Positions 34,127-43,093 of a DNA stretch of 64,000 nucleotides are shown in pieces. The notes beneath the pieces were generated by a model. The model searched no databases. It had not been told where the DNA came from and saw nothing but the letters and a program-made list of their open reading frames with translations. The DNA lies in contig CAYZVO010000017.1 of assembly GCA_964481655.1 (NCBI GenBank), forward strand, positions 6,311 through 70,310, in the 5' to 3' direction. The DNA is from CALDOK01 sp964481655 (GTDB lineage: Bacteria; Myxococcota_A; UBA796; JAFGLY01). A program made the translations under genes and the position numbers. The first letter of the stretch is position 1. The number at the start of each line of letters is the position of its first letter.

Positions 34127-35524
34127 GTGGCCCGCGCAGGACCATCCCGACGGCCACCGCTGGGCCCGCCGACGCTCTGGGTGGCGCCGCTGCTGGTCAC
34201 CGCGCTCTGGATCGGGGCCTGCCTGCTCCACATCGATCGGCTCGAGGCGGCGATCGCGCCCCGCAGCGGGTTGTCCTACGCGGTCTTCGTGCAGCTGTCC
34301 CACTGCTGGACCAGTGGGCTGGGCTGGGAGCAGACGGTCCACCCCAGCTACGAAGCCAGCTGGCACTGGGGCGGGCACTACGGCGTCGTGTGGTTCGCCA
34401 CCGCCTGGCTGTCGTCCCTGTGGGAGTCGCCCTGGGCCTTGGCGCGTATCCAGGTGGTGTGGGTGGGCCTCGGCTGTCTGTCCAGCTGGTTGCTGGGGCA
34501 GTGGGAGGGGCGCTGGCCCGGCGCGGTGGTGGGCCTGCTGCTGTACGCAAGCGCCGGCGCGGTGCTCTACATCGGGCTGGACGACTACCAGGATCTGACC
34601 CTCTGCCTGCCGCTGATCCCGCTGGCCATCGCCTGCGCCAGGTACGCGCCGTGGTGGGTGTTCGCGGGCTGCTGCCTGCTGCTGTGCTGCGTGCGCGAGG
34701 AGCTCTGGCTGCTGGTGCCCCTGGCCGGGCTCTGCGCGGGCTGGGCCCGCTGCGGGCTGGCGGCGCTGGTGGCCGCGCTGTGGTTCGGCGCCCTGTGTGC
34801 CCTGACGCCCATCCTGCATCAGGTCTCCCCGCTGCAGCAGGCCCTGGGGGCTGGGCACTGGATCGTGGGAGTGGACGGGCTGAGCGCGCTGGCCTGGGGC
34901 GACTACGCCCTGGCGGCGGGGGCGGGGCTGCCCTGGTTCCTGGGGCTGCCCGGCGCGGCGCTGGCGGTGCTGGGGACCGTGGCCTTCCACGGCCAGGCCG
35001 CCCTGCACGAGCTGACCCGGGGCTGGGTGTTCTCCCATCAGCTCGCGCCCGTCACCGGCTTCGCGCTGGCGGGGGCCACCGTGGTGCTCGCCCGGCTGGC
35101 CCGCGGCGGCGGGCGCCGGGCGGGCATGGCGGTGGGGCTGGCGGTGGCCGGCTCGGTCCTGTCGCTGTGGAGCTGGTGGCCCCGGCTCGACGCCCAGCTG
35201 TCCCGTGCTCGGGAGCCACACCCGGCGGGGGAGCTGATCCGGCAGGTGCCCCCTGACGCCGTGCTCTACCTGCCCTCGGACCTCGCCCCGGCCGCGGCGA
35301 GGCGACGCTGGCTGGCCACCGAGCAGAGCCTCGGCGCCCGGGTGCCGCCGGAGCGGGTGGACTACGCCGTCGTGCCTGCGGGCTGCGGTGTCAGGGGCGA
35401 GGAGCGGGCGCAGGCGGGATCCTGGCTGCTGCTGGCCTCTCCTGCGGGCCTGCCGGGGATCGGCGAAGCTCCCCCCTGGCAGCTGGCCCGGGGGCGCCCA
35501 GTGGGCGGCTGTGCGCGGCCCTAG
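34127..35524 (+). CDS. DUF2079-like polytopic membrane protein
   Basis: 465 residues from GTG 34127, with GGGAG four bases upstream. It has about ten hydrophobic spans. The order of features fits DUF2079 membrane proteins: an early VFVQLSHCWTSGLGWEQTVHPSYE segment, HYGVVWFATAWL, then LYIGLDDYQDLTLCLPLIPLA and CCVREELWLLVP, the family's characteristic acidic and RE(D/E) motifs. DUF2079 proteins are thought to be GT-C-type glycosyltransferase relatives acting on lipid-linked sugars, but biochemical proof is limited. The C-terminal 120 residues are soluble. Its stop is 6 bp from the convergent lipoprotein gene. Confidence 0.75.
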   Translation: MARAGPSRRPPLGPPTLWVAPLLVTALWIGACLLHIDRLEAAIAPRSGLSYAVFVQLSHCWTSGLGWEQTVHPSYEASWHWGGHYGVVWFATAWLSSLWESPWALARIQVVWVGLGCLSSWLLGQWEGRWPGAVVGLLLYASAGAVLYIGLDDYQDLTLCLPLIPLAIACARYAPWWVFAGCCLLLCCVREELWLLVPLAGLCAGWARCGLAALVAALWFGALCALTPILHQVSPLQQALGAGHWIVGVDGLSALAWGDYALAAGAGLPWFLGLPGAALAVLGTVAFHGQAALHELTRGWVFSHQLAPVTGFALAGATVVLARLARGGGRRAGMAVGLAVAGSVLSLWSWWPRLDAQLSRAREPHPAGELIRQVPPDAVLYLPSDLAPAAARRRWLATEQSLGARVPPERVDYAVVPAGCGVRGEERAQAGSWLLLASPAGLPGIGEAPPWQLARGRPVGGCARP

Positions 35525-35530
35525 GTGGGT

Positions 35531-36043
35531 TCACTCCGCGATCTGGATCTCCAACCAGTACTTGCCGGCGCTGGTGTCCAGGTAGCAGTACTCGGTGGCG
35601 CCGGCGGCGTCCTCGGGGACCTGGACCCGGAAGTAGGCGTAGTAGAGGTCGCCCTTGCCCATGCGCACCGGCAGGTCGATGACCGTCTCGCGGGTCTCGC
35701 TGTCGGTCACGTACAGCTCGTCGAGCCAGTGGGGGCTGCAGTCGATGTCGCAGAGATCGGCCTGGCCTACCACGCCGTACATCATGTAGGCGTCGCTGGG
35801 GGCGACCACGTTGATGCTCTTGCCACCTTGTTCCTGGGTCAGCTCGGTGTCCACCCAGCCCCAGTCCGCGGAGCAGAGCTCGACCGGCGGGTTGTCCGTG
35901 TCGGCGTCCGTGTCGGCGTCGGCGTCGGCGTCCGTGTCGGCGTCGGTGTCCGTGTCGGTGTCGCCCTCGGGCAGGGCCGAGTCGGGGAAGGGCGGGTGGC
36001 AGGCCAGGGCGGTGAGGAGCAGCGTGAGCGGGGCCGCGCGCAT
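35531..36043 (-). CDS. Small lipoprotein with Asp/Thr/Ala linker
   Basis: 170 residues. The signal ends in LLLTALAC (lipobox-like). Residues about 27-50 are a (TD)n/(AD)n linker encoded by repeated GTCGG/CGTC six-base units, like that of the phosphoesterase at 928. The C-terminal domain of about 115 residues is beta-rich with four Cys (CSADWGW, DLCDIDC, EYCYLD), suggesting two disulfides. No family is recognised. The linker probably lifts the domain off the membrane. Confidence 0.75.
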   Translation of the reverse strand: MRAAPLTLLLTALACHPPFPDSALPEGDTDTDTDADTDADADADTDADTDNPPVELCSADWGWVDTELTQEQGGKSINVVAPSDAYMMYGVVGQADLCDIDCSPHWLDELYVTDSETRETVIDLPVRMGKGDLYYAYFRVQVPEDAAGATEYCYLDTSAGKYWLEIQIAE

Positions 36044-36204
36044 CGGGACCTCCGAAGACGAACCCCTGGAGGGTAGCACGCCTGGCGCTGCTGAGTCCCG
36101 GGGGGACGATTGTCAGGAACGTGTCAAGCGACATGGCGTGACGAACCGAGGTCGCGCGCGGGGGTCGGGATGAAGGCCGCCGCACGAGCCCACGGAGTCT
36201 TCCC

Positions 36205-36708
36205 ATGCGCAAGCGCACGCCGCCGCACGCCAGCCTCGACCTGCTGCCAGTGATGAACCTGGTGACCATCCTGATCCCCATGCTGCTCATGGGGGCCACG
36301 GTGGTGAACCTCTCGGTCGTGGACACGACCCTGCCCGGCATCGTCGATCCGGACGCCATCATCGAAGAGCCCGGCCTGCAGCTCACCGTCGCGGTCACCG
36401 ACCAGGGGCTGGGCCTGAAGAGCGCCCTGGGCGCCCTGGCCGACGCCGAGGGCCTCGAGCTGCCCTGCACCATCCAGCCCTGCGCCGTGGACGGCTACGA
36501 CTACCGCGGCCTGACCGACGCCCTGGCTCGGGTCAAGGACGAGCACCCCGACGAGACCAGCCTGATCCTGCTCCCCGAGTCCCGCGTGCCCTACGAGGTC
36601 CTCATCAACGTGATGGACGCCGCCCGCGAGGACAGCGATCAGCCCACCGCCGACGGAGGGGTGCGCTCGCTGTTCCCGCAGGTGGTGATGGCGGGTGGAG
36701 CTGCCTAG
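36205..36708 (+). CDS. ExbD/TolR-like protein with Asn in place of the transmembrane Asp
   Basis: 167 residues. CGGAG lies seven bases before the ATG. The basic N-terminus, single span (VMNLVTILIPMLLMGATVV) and periplasmic domain with ILLPESRVPYEVLINVMDAA match ExbD/TolR biopolymer-transport subunits. In that family the span begins P-x-(I/M)-D; here the aligned position is Asn (LLPVMNLV), so the proton-carrying Asp is missing. The periplasmic part has an extra Cys pair (CTIQPC). No ExbB/TolQ gene lies in the window. It may be a non-conducting subunit of a heteromeric motor, or a structural relative. Its 3' end overlaps the convergent fusion gene by 4 bp. Confidence 0.8.
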   Translation: MRKRTPPHASLDLLPVMNLVTILIPMLLMGATVVNLSVVDTTLPGIVDPDAIIEEPGLQLTVAVTDQGLGLKSALGALADAEGLELPCTIQPCAVDGYDYRGLTDALARVKDEHPDETSLILLPESRVPYEVLINVMDAAREDSDQPTADGGVRSLFPQVVMAGGAA

Positions 36709-38714
36709 TAGAGGCTCGACGTCGCGGGCTTGTCCGCCCACGCCAGGATCAGCGGCAGCGCGATCCAGGCTCCGGGGTGTCGGTCCAGGCTGCGCAGCTC
36801 GTCGAGGGTGGCGTCGAGGCTGGCGTCCAGGGCGCCCATGCTCTGGAGCAGGCGGCGGCGAGGCTCCATGACGAGGGCCAGCAGCTCGGGCAGGGGCAGA
36901 TCGGCGGGCGTGAGGGGGATCAGCTCGCAGCCCTGCAGGTCGAGGCCTGCGTCGTCGAGCAGGGCGGGCAGCTTGCGGCCCAGCTGGCGATCGCCCCCCA
37001 GCTGGCGCTGCAGGCCCGCCAGCGCGCGCTGCAGCGCGGCGAAGCCCGGGGGCTCGGGGTGGACCATGAGGCCGCCGTCGTCGATCTCCAGGACCACCAC
37101 CCGCCCGCCGGGGCGCAGCACCCGGTCCAGCTCGGACAGGACCGCCGCGGGCTCCGCCTGCCGGTGGAGGGCGAGGCGCAGATAGACCCCGTCCACGGTG
37201 TCCCGGTCCAGGGGCAGGCGGTCGGGGGGGCCGGCCAGGTAGGTGCAGTGATCGGCGAGGCCCTGGGCCTCGGCCTGGATCCGGGCGTCCTCGAGCCTCG
37301 CGGGATCGGCCTCGACGCCCACGACCCGGGCCCGGGGCTGCAGGCGTGCCAGCAGGCGGGTGCCCGCCCCGGTGCCGGCGCAAGGATCCAGCAAGGTGCC
37401 GTCGGGCAGACCCGCCAGGGCGATGGTCTCGGCCTCGAGCTGAACGACGGGCTCGGCGAAGGCCACGGGCAGGGGCGCGGGCTCCGTGGAGGGCGGCTCG
37501 TCGGGCTCGCCAGGCTGCACCGCGAGGCGCTCGGGGCTGCCGCGCATGAAGCCGGCGACCTGGCGGTGGGTGGCGTCCAGCCGCGCCGCCAGGATCCCAC
37601 CCAGGTTGGTGCGCAGGCGCAGGGCCACGAGGGGGTCCTGGTGCTGAAGGCGGGTGATCAGGGCGGCGGGGAGCACGATGATCTCGGTGTCCTCGAGGGC
37701 CCGCAGGCGCGCCCCGGGCGGGGTCACCGGGATCTCCTGCAGGGTCCCGAAGACCTCGCCGGGCTGCAGCACGGTCACGAAGAAGGGCCGCTCCCCTTGC
37801 TCCATGGTCAGGCCCAGTCGACCCCGCAGGATCAGACCGAGGCCTCCCTCGTGCTCGCCTCCAGGGGGCAGGGGACGGTCGGCCTTGACCCGCACCGTGG
37901 GCAGCTCCCGCAGGATGGGATCGAGCTGCTCTTGGGGGATGCCCTCGAAGATCCCCGCCTCGCGGGCGGCCCCGGCGGTGTGGGCGACCGAGGCCCAGAA
38001 CGCGCCCAGGCGCTGGGGGGTCACGGCCTGGTCCTCGAAGTGGGGGTACAGCTCCCGCAGCCGCTGGGCCACGCCGGCGCCGTCGGGCTCTCCGGGCCCG
38101 AGCAGGCGCAGCAGGGGGCTGCCGACCCGCTCGAGGTAGGCCCGATCCCGCAGCACCAGCGCCAGGGGTACCTCGAGCTCGCCGCTTCCCGCTGCGGGCC
38201 GCATGGGGCCGTAGGGTCGGTAGCCCAGCTGGAACCAGCTGCGGGCCTGGGCCAGCTCGACCCGGCAGACGTCGATCCAGACGCCCTCGTCGAGCATGGT
38301 GCGCACCAGCCCCGCCAGCAGCTGCGAGGCCACGGTCTGGCCGCGGTAGGCGGGGTCGACCATGAACATGCCCGAGTGGCCGATGCGCTCGTCCCCGAAG
38401 GCCACGATCATGGAGCTGAGATCGAGGCGCTCGACCTCGTCGGGGGGGTAGGGGCGGTCGCGGCCCAGCAGGGTGCGGAGGGTGCCCAGCACGGCCCCGG
38501 TGTCCTCGTCCACCGCGGCCAGAATGCGGGCGTGGGCGTCGAGCCCGTCGCGGACCTGGCCGCGGACCTGATCGGCGTCCGCTGGCGGACGGCCGAGCTC
38601 GGCGGCCTGCACGCGGTAGCGGAAGCGGTAGACCTCTTCGCGGTCGCTGGGCTGGCTCGCTGGCTGGACCCGGATGTACACGCGCGCTCCATCGCTCTGT
38701 AGCCTCCCCATCAT
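36705..38714 (-). CDS. Acyltransferase/cNMP-binding-like/methyltransferase fusion
   Basis: 669 residues from the first of two adjacent ATGs (38714, 38711). Domain order: GNAT/FeeM-like acyltransferase (about 10-200; YRFRYRVQAAELGR, MFMVDPAYRGQTVASQLL), a cyclic-nucleotide-binding-like beta-barrel (about 270-400), and a class I SAM methyltransferase (about 430-600; LLDPCAGTGAGTRLLA, VVVLEIDDGGLMVHP, GGDRQLGRKLPALL). The phosphate-binding cassette reads FGTLQEIPVTPPGARLRA and lacks the normal Glu and Arg, so cyclic-nucleotide binding is probably lost. Each part has a separate paralogue in the genes at 45807 and 46965. It is divergent from the gamma-glutamyltransferase gene (43-bp gap). Confidence 0.85.
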   Translation of the reverse strand: MMGRLQSDGARVYIRVQPASQPSDREEVYRFRYRVQAAELGRPPADADQVRGQVRDGLDAHARILAAVDEDTGAVLGTLRTLLGRDRPYPPDEVERLDLSSMIVAFGDERIGHSGMFMVDPAYRGQTVASQLLAGLVRTMLDEGVWIDVCRVELAQARSWFQLGYRPYGPMRPAAGSGELEVPLALVLRDRAYLERVGSPLLRLLGPGEPDGAGVAQRLRELYPHFEDQAVTPQRLGAFWASVAHTAGAAREAGIFEGIPQEQLDPILRELPTVRVKADRPLPPGGEHEGGLGLILRGRLGLTMEQGERPFFVTVLQPGEVFGTLQEIPVTPPGARLRALEDTEIIVLPAALITRLQHQDPLVALRLRTNLGGILAARLDATHRQVAGFMRGSPERLAVQPGEPDEPPSTEPAPLPVAFAEPVVQLEAETIALAGLPDGTLLDPCAGTGAGTRLLARLQPRARVVGVEADPARLEDARIQAEAQGLADHCTYLAGPPDRLPLDRDTVDGVYLRLALHRQAEPAAVLSELDRVLRPGGRVVVLEIDDGGLMVHPEPPGFAALQRALAGLQRQLGGDRQLGRKLPALLDDAGLDLQGCELIPLTPADLPLPELLALVMEPRRRLLQSMGALDASLDATLDELRSLDRHPGAWIALPLILAWADKPATSSLY

Positions 38715-38757
38715 ACGGCACCGGGCAGGTGCGCGATAGGATGCCGCGGGAGGCCCC

Positions 38758-40452
38758 ATGGTCCGTCCGTGCATCGCCCTGGCCCTGCTCGTCGCCACCG
38801 TCGGCTGTGGTGAACCCGCGCCCCCGGCGCCCAGCCCGACCCCTGGGGTGGTCGCCGCCGATCACGCCCTGGCGTCGGAGGCCGGGGCGGCCATGCTGCG
38901 GGCTGGGGGCAACGCCGTGGACGCGGCGGTGGCCGCGGCCCTGGCCGGCGGTGTGGTGCAGCCCCACTCGAGCGGGCTTGGGGGCGGCGGCTTCGCCGTG
39001 GTGGTGAGGCCCGGCGCGGACCCGACCGTGCTCGACTTCCGCGAGCGCGCCCCGGCGGCGGCCCACACCGACATGTACCTGGACGAGGCCGGCGCGGTGG
39101 TCCCGGGCCTGTCCGACCACGGCCCCCTGGCGGTGGCTGTGCCCGGCGAGCCCCGGGGACTGGCGGCCCTGCTCTCCAGCCACGGCAGCCTGGACCCCGC
39201 CGATGTGGCGGCCCCCGCCATCGCGCTGGCGCGGGAGGGCTTCCCGGTGGGCGGCTCCCTCGCCGCGGCCTCCGGCGCCTGGTCCGCTCTGTACGGCGAT
39301 GACCTCTTCCCGCTGCTGTTCGACGGCCAGCAGGGGCCCCCGGAGGCGGGGGCCACGGTCACCCGCTCGGCCCTGGCCGGGACCCTCGAGGCCTGGGCGT
39401 CGAGCGGTGGGCAGGCTATCAACGACGGCCCCATCGCCGACGAGCTGGCCCGCGGCCTGCAGGCCGCCGGTGGCATCGTGACCGCCGCCGACCTGGCCGC
39501 CTACGCCCCCGCCAGCCGGGAGCCGCTGGTGGGCGCCTACCGGGACTGGACCGTGGTCACCATGCCACCCCCCAGCTCCGGCGGGCTGGTGATCCTGCAG
39601 GTGGCCCGGGTCCTCGAGGCCTGGCCGGCGGTGGACCTGTCCGACCCGATGGCGGTGCGGCGGCTGGTCGAGGCCCTCGAGCACGCCTTCGCGGATCGGG
39701 CTCGCTGGATGGGGGACCCCGACCTCGTCGAGGTGCCCGTGCAGCGGCTGCTCTCGGATGAACGCGTGCAGGCCGTGCGCGAGTCCATCCGGTCGACCGG
39801 CGAGGGGTCGGGCCCCTGCTCGACCCTGCCCAGCGACGCCTACGGCCTACCCATGGATGTGCCCGAGGACGCTGGCACCCACCACATCTCCGTGCTCGAC
39901 GGACGGGGCATGGCCGTGGCGCTGACCACCACCATCAACACCAGCTTCGGCTCGGGGGTGGTGGACCCGGCCTCGGGCCTGCTGCTCAACGACGAGATGG
40001 ATGACTTCGTCGCGGCCCCCGGGGTGCCCAACTACTACGGCCTGGTGGGCAACGAGCGCAACGCCGTGGCCCCGGGCAAGCGGCCGCTGTCCAGCATGAG
40101 CCCCACGGTGGTGCTCGACGCCGCCGGGCAGCCGGTGCTGGTGGTGGGCGCCAGCGGCGGGCCCCGCATCATCACCGCCACGCTGCAGGTGATGCTGGCG
40201 GTGCTCGAGGGTGGGCACGGGGTCGAACAGGCCGTGGCCCTGCCTCGGGTCCACCACCAGTGGCTGCCGAATCGGGTGCGGGTCGACCCCGAGCTGTCCC
40301 CCGCCGTCATCGCCCACCTCGAGGCCTGCGGTCACGAGGTCGGAGGGCCACCACCCGCCGCGGCCGTGCAGGTCGTGGCTCGCGGAGCCGATGGTCGGTT
40401 GGTGGGGGCGAGCGATCCGAGGAAGGGAGGTCTGCCGGTGGTCGTCGAGTAG
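38758..40452 (+). CDS. ggt: Gamma-glutamyltransferase lipoprotein
   Basis: 564 residues. The signal ends in LLVATVGC (lipobox-like). The Ntn-hydrolase gamma-glutamyltransferase signature is clear: LASEAGAAMLRAGGNAVDAA, SGLGGGGF, FRERAP, the autocleavage/catalytic Thr in GTHHISVLD, NDEMDDF and LSSMSPT. The enzyme cleaves glutathione-type gamma-glutamyl bonds in the periplasm or at the surface after self-cleavage into two chains. Length is normal for the family. Lipid anchoring, rather than a free periplasmic form, is the less common arrangement. Confidence 0.95.
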   Translation: MVRPCIALALLVATVGCGEPAPPAPSPTPGVVAADHALASEAGAAMLRAGGNAVDAAVAAALAGGVVQPHSSGLGGGGFAVVVRPGADPTVLDFRERAPAAAHTDMYLDEAGAVVPGLSDHGPLAVAVPGEPRGLAALLSSHGSLDPADVAAPAIALAREGFPVGGSLAAASGAWSALYGDDLFPLLFDGQQGPPEAGATVTRSALAGTLEAWASSGGQAINDGPIADELARGLQAAGGIVTAADLAAYAPASREPLVGAYRDWTVVTMPPPSSGGLVILQVARVLEAWPAVDLSDPMAVRRLVEALEHAFADRARWMGDPDLVEVPVQRLLSDERVQAVRESIRSTGEGSGPCSTLPSDAYGLPMDVPEDAGTHHISVLDGRGMAVALTTTINTSFGSGVVDPASGLLLNDEMDDFVAAPGVPNYYGLVGNERNAVAPGKRPLSSMSPTVVLDAAGQPVLVVGASGGPRIITATLQVMLAVLEGGHGVEQAVALPRVHHQWLPNRVRVDPELSPAVIAHLEACGHEVGGPPPAAAVQVVARGADGRLVGASDPRKGGLPVVVE

Positions 40453-40522
40453 GCCCTCGGCTGTAGGCCCCCGCACCACAGCGCCCCGAAGCAGCGTGCT
40501 ACCTTCCGGACTCGGAGAGTTC

Positions 40523-41794
40523 ATGCTGCTGCGGTTCAGCCTCTACGGGTTCTTGAAGAACCAGCGCTACTTCGAGCCGTTCCTGGTGCTGGCGTTCCTG
40601 GAGAAGGGGCTGACCTTCTTCATGATCGGGCTGCTGATCGCCTCGCGGGAGCTGTGGGTCAACCTGCTCGAGGTGCCCTCGGGGGTGGTGGCGGACCTGT
40701 ACGGGCGGCGGCGGGCCATGATGACCTCGTTCGTCGCCTACATCGTCAGCTTCGTGATCTTCGGCCTGGCCGACGCCCTGCCGCTGCTGTTCCTCGCGAT
40801 GTTCTTCTTCGCTGTCGGCGACGCCTTCCGGACGGGCACCCACAAGGCCATGATCTTCGCCTGGCTGCGCCGCGAGGGGCGCACCGACGAGCGCACCAGG
40901 GTCTACGGGTTCACCCGCTCCTGGAGCAAGCTGGGCTCGGCGGTCTCGGGGGTGCTCGCGGCGGTGCTGGTGTTCCTGGGTGGCAGCTATGTCTGGGTCT
41001 TCTGGCTCTCGACGGTGCCCTATGTGCTGGGGCTTGTGAACTTCATGGGCTACCCCCGCTGGCTCGACGGGGAGCGGGGGGAGCCGGCCTCGCTGATCCA
41101 GGTCGCCCGGCGCCTGTGGCAGGTGCTGAAGGCCTCGGCGACCCACCCGCCCCTGCGGCGGCTGATGGCTGAGTCCATGGGCTTCGAGGGCTGCTTCCAC
41201 GCGGGCAAGGGCTACCTGCAGCCCCTGCTGCAGGCCGCGGCCGTGGCCTGGCTGGGCAGCCTGGCCATCGGGGGCGCGAGCACCCTGGACGAGGCCCGGC
41301 AGGCGGCGCTGCTGGTGGGCCCGACCTACCTGCTGCTGCACCTGCTGTCGGCCTGGGCGAGCCGCCGGGCCCATCGCGTGGTGGATCGCCTGGGGGGCGA
41401 GGAGCCTGCCGCCCGGATGATCTGGGCCCTGTCCGCGGCCCTGTACGCCGCGCTGTTCGGCGCGTTGCTGGCGAGCTGGTTCGCGGCGGCCATCGGGGCC
41501 TTCCTGCTGCTGCACGTGGTGCAGAACCTGTGGCGGCCGGTGCTCATCAGCCGCATCGACGCCCACGGATCCGAGCGCTGGGGGGCCACGGTGCTGTCCA
41601 TCGAGAACCAGGCCAAGAGCCTGGCCACCATGATCCTGGCCCCCCTGCTGGGCCTCGCCGTCGACGCCGTCGCCGTCCACGGCCTCGGCCCCGAGCTGTG
41701 GCCGGTGGGGGTGATGGGCCTGGTCATCGCGCTGGTCTTCGTGGTCGTGAGCAGGAGACCGCTGGGTGAGGCGCGGGAGCTGGATGTGGCGTGA
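40523..41794 (+). CDS. MFS transporter
   Basis: 423 residues from ATG 40523 (CGGAGAG upstream). There are about twelve hydrophobic spans. The loop LLEVPSGVVADLYGRRRAM matches the conserved loop 2-3 motif of major facilitator proteins (G...D..GRR), and a second GRR-like loop lies mid-protein. Substrate cannot be told from sequence. Members with EVPSG often belong to drug or small-molecule exporters. It is co-directional with the gamma-glutamyltransferase gene, 70 bp apart. Confidence 0.85.
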   Translation: MLLRFSLYGFLKNQRYFEPFLVLAFLEKGLTFFMIGLLIASRELWVNLLEVPSGVVADLYGRRRAMMTSFVAYIVSFVIFGLADALPLLFLAMFFFAVGDAFRTGTHKAMIFAWLRREGRTDERTRVYGFTRSWSKLGSAVSGVLAAVLVFLGGSYVWVFWLSTVPYVLGLVNFMGYPRWLDGERGEPASLIQVARRLWQVLKASATHPPLRRLMAESMGFEGCFHAGKGYLQPLLQAAAVAWLGSLAIGGASTLDEARQAALLVGPTYLLLHLLSAWASRRAHRVVDRLGGEEPAARMIWALSAALYAALFGALLASWFAAAIGAFLLLHVVQNLWRPVLISRIDAHGSERWGATVLSIENQAKSLATMILAPLLGLAVDAVAVHGLGPELWPVGVMGLVIALVFVVVSRRPLGEARELDVA

Positions 41795-41828
41795 CCGAGG
41801 CGTGCTATCTTCGGCTGCCGGAGGCACC

Positions 41829-42317
41829 GTGTCCGCTCGCCCCATCTCCCCCCGACTCCGTGGCTTCTGGCTGCTCTGCGCGGCGGTGGGGCTGGGGGTC
41901 GTCGCGATCGGGGCCGCGCTGGCTCAGGCCGAGCTGAAGCTGGATCGGATCGATGAGTTCGTACAGAGCGATCGGGCCCGCACGGCGCGCTGGCGGGCCG
42001 ACGAGGCCATCGATGGCTGGGGCGCGGCCTGGGTGGACAGCTGGCTGCGGGCGCAGGGGCTCGACGGCGGCGCGCAGCCCGAGCTGCTGGTCTGCGTGGA
42101 GCGCTACCTCTACGCGCTGGACGAGGTCTCGGTCCAGGGCAACGTGGTGCGCTTCGAGCCCATCGAGGACGCGCGCCGGGGCGCTGAGCGCTGCGTCGCG
42201 GCTGCCATCGGTGTCCGTCAGGCCGGGCCCTTCGTCAAGGACCTGCAGCAGCGCTGGGGTCGCTATCTGGAGTCCAGGGGAGAGGTCGCGCCGCAGCTGC
42301 CGGAGCGCCGTCGTTAG
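41829..42317 (+). CDS. Single-span hypothetical protein
   Basis: 162 residues. GTG 41829 is chosen because GGAGG lies five bases upstream; the upstream in-frame ATG at 41766 lies inside the MFS gene. One N-terminal span (GFWLLCAAVGLGVVAIGAALA) anchors a soluble helical domain with two Cys. No family is recognised. It overlaps the convergent methyltransferase gene by 4 bp. Confidence 0.65.
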   Translation: MSARPISPRLRGFWLLCAAVGLGVVAIGAALAQAELKLDRIDEFVQSDRARTARWRADEAIDGWGAAWVDSWLRAQGLDGGAQPELLVCVERYLYALDEVSVQGNVVRFEPIEDARRGAERCVAAAIGVRQAGPFVKDLQQRWGRYLESRGEVAPQLPERRR

Positions 42318-43030
42318 CCTTCGTCGGGCTCCGCCCCAGCGAGCGCGAAGCGGTACAGCCCGGTGCCGTGCTCGTGGAACTGGTGGCTATCCTGCAGCGC
42401 GAAACCGGCGGCCTCGAAGTGGGGGACCAGGTGCTCGTCGGTCAGCCCGGGGGGGACATATTCGAGGACGATCAACTGACCGTCGGGCTTCACCGCGCGG
42501 GCGATGCTCGCGAGCATGGTGACGTTCTCGTCCAGCAGCTCGGGGTGCAGGTAGAAGCCCAGGTGGGCGACGTAGGCCAGGTCCAGGGAGGCGGGCTCGA
42601 TGCCGCAGTCGCCGATCTCGCTGAGCCGGATGTCCACGTTGTCGTGGGGGTTGATGGCCGGATCGGCGGCCCGGGTCTCGAGCAAGGCCACCGCCGAGGG
42701 CTGGATGTCCAGGGCCAGCACGCGGCCGTCGGGGCCCGCGGCATCGGCCAGGTGGAAGGTGAACCAGCCCACCCCGGCCCCGATGTCGGCCACCCGGTCG
42801 CCGGGCTCCACGGGGACCCGTGCCATGACCTCATCCCGGTCGCTGTGGCGCTGGGTCAGCTGCAGGGCCAGGGCCGCGGTGTGGCGCTGCTGGTAGGTCC
42901 AGGCCACCCGGTCGTACATGGCCTCGCCCTGTTCGCGCAGGGCCCGCTGCTCGGCGCTCAGCTGCGGCTCGGCCGGCGCGGCGGGCACGCAGGCGGTGAT
43001 GAGCGGGAGCGCGAGGACGGCGGAGCGCAT
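42314..43030 (-). CDS. SAM-dependent methyltransferase-fold lipoprotein
   Basis: 238 residues. The signal VLALPLITAC is lipobox-like (Cys14), followed by a Pro/Ala linker. The class I core shows VADIGAGVGWFTFHLADAAG, VLALDIQPSA and YVAHLGFYLHPELL. The order and the FTFHLA(R/D)AAGP-(E/D)G block match the lipoprotein methyltransferase at 32465, so the two are paralogues. It is related to methyltransferases usually found in the cytoplasm; how a lipoprotein would see SAM is unclear. Confidence 0.8.
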   Translation of the reverse strand: MRSAVLALPLITACVPAAPAEPQLSAEQRALREQGEAMYDRVAWTYQQRHTAALALQLTQRHSDRDEVMARVPVEPGDRVADIGAGVGWFTFHLADAAGPDGRVLALDIQPSAVALLETRAADPAINPHDNVDIRLSEIGDCGIEPASLDLAYVAHLGFYLHPELLDENVTMLASIARAVKPDGQLIVLEYVPPGLTDEHLVPHFEAAGFALQDSHQFHEHGTGLYRFALAGAEPDEG

Positions 43031-43093
43031 GGTGCGAGCCTAACCGGGGCGGGGCCCCCGGCCTCCCCGGCGGTTATCCCCGGAGTGAGCCCC

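Noticed and set aside
36124..39684. A minus-strand frame of about 1,186 codons
   Set aside because: It runs in a different frame across the ExbD-like, fusion and gamma-glutamyltransferase genes, with an Arg/Pro/Ala-rich product and no recognisable domain.
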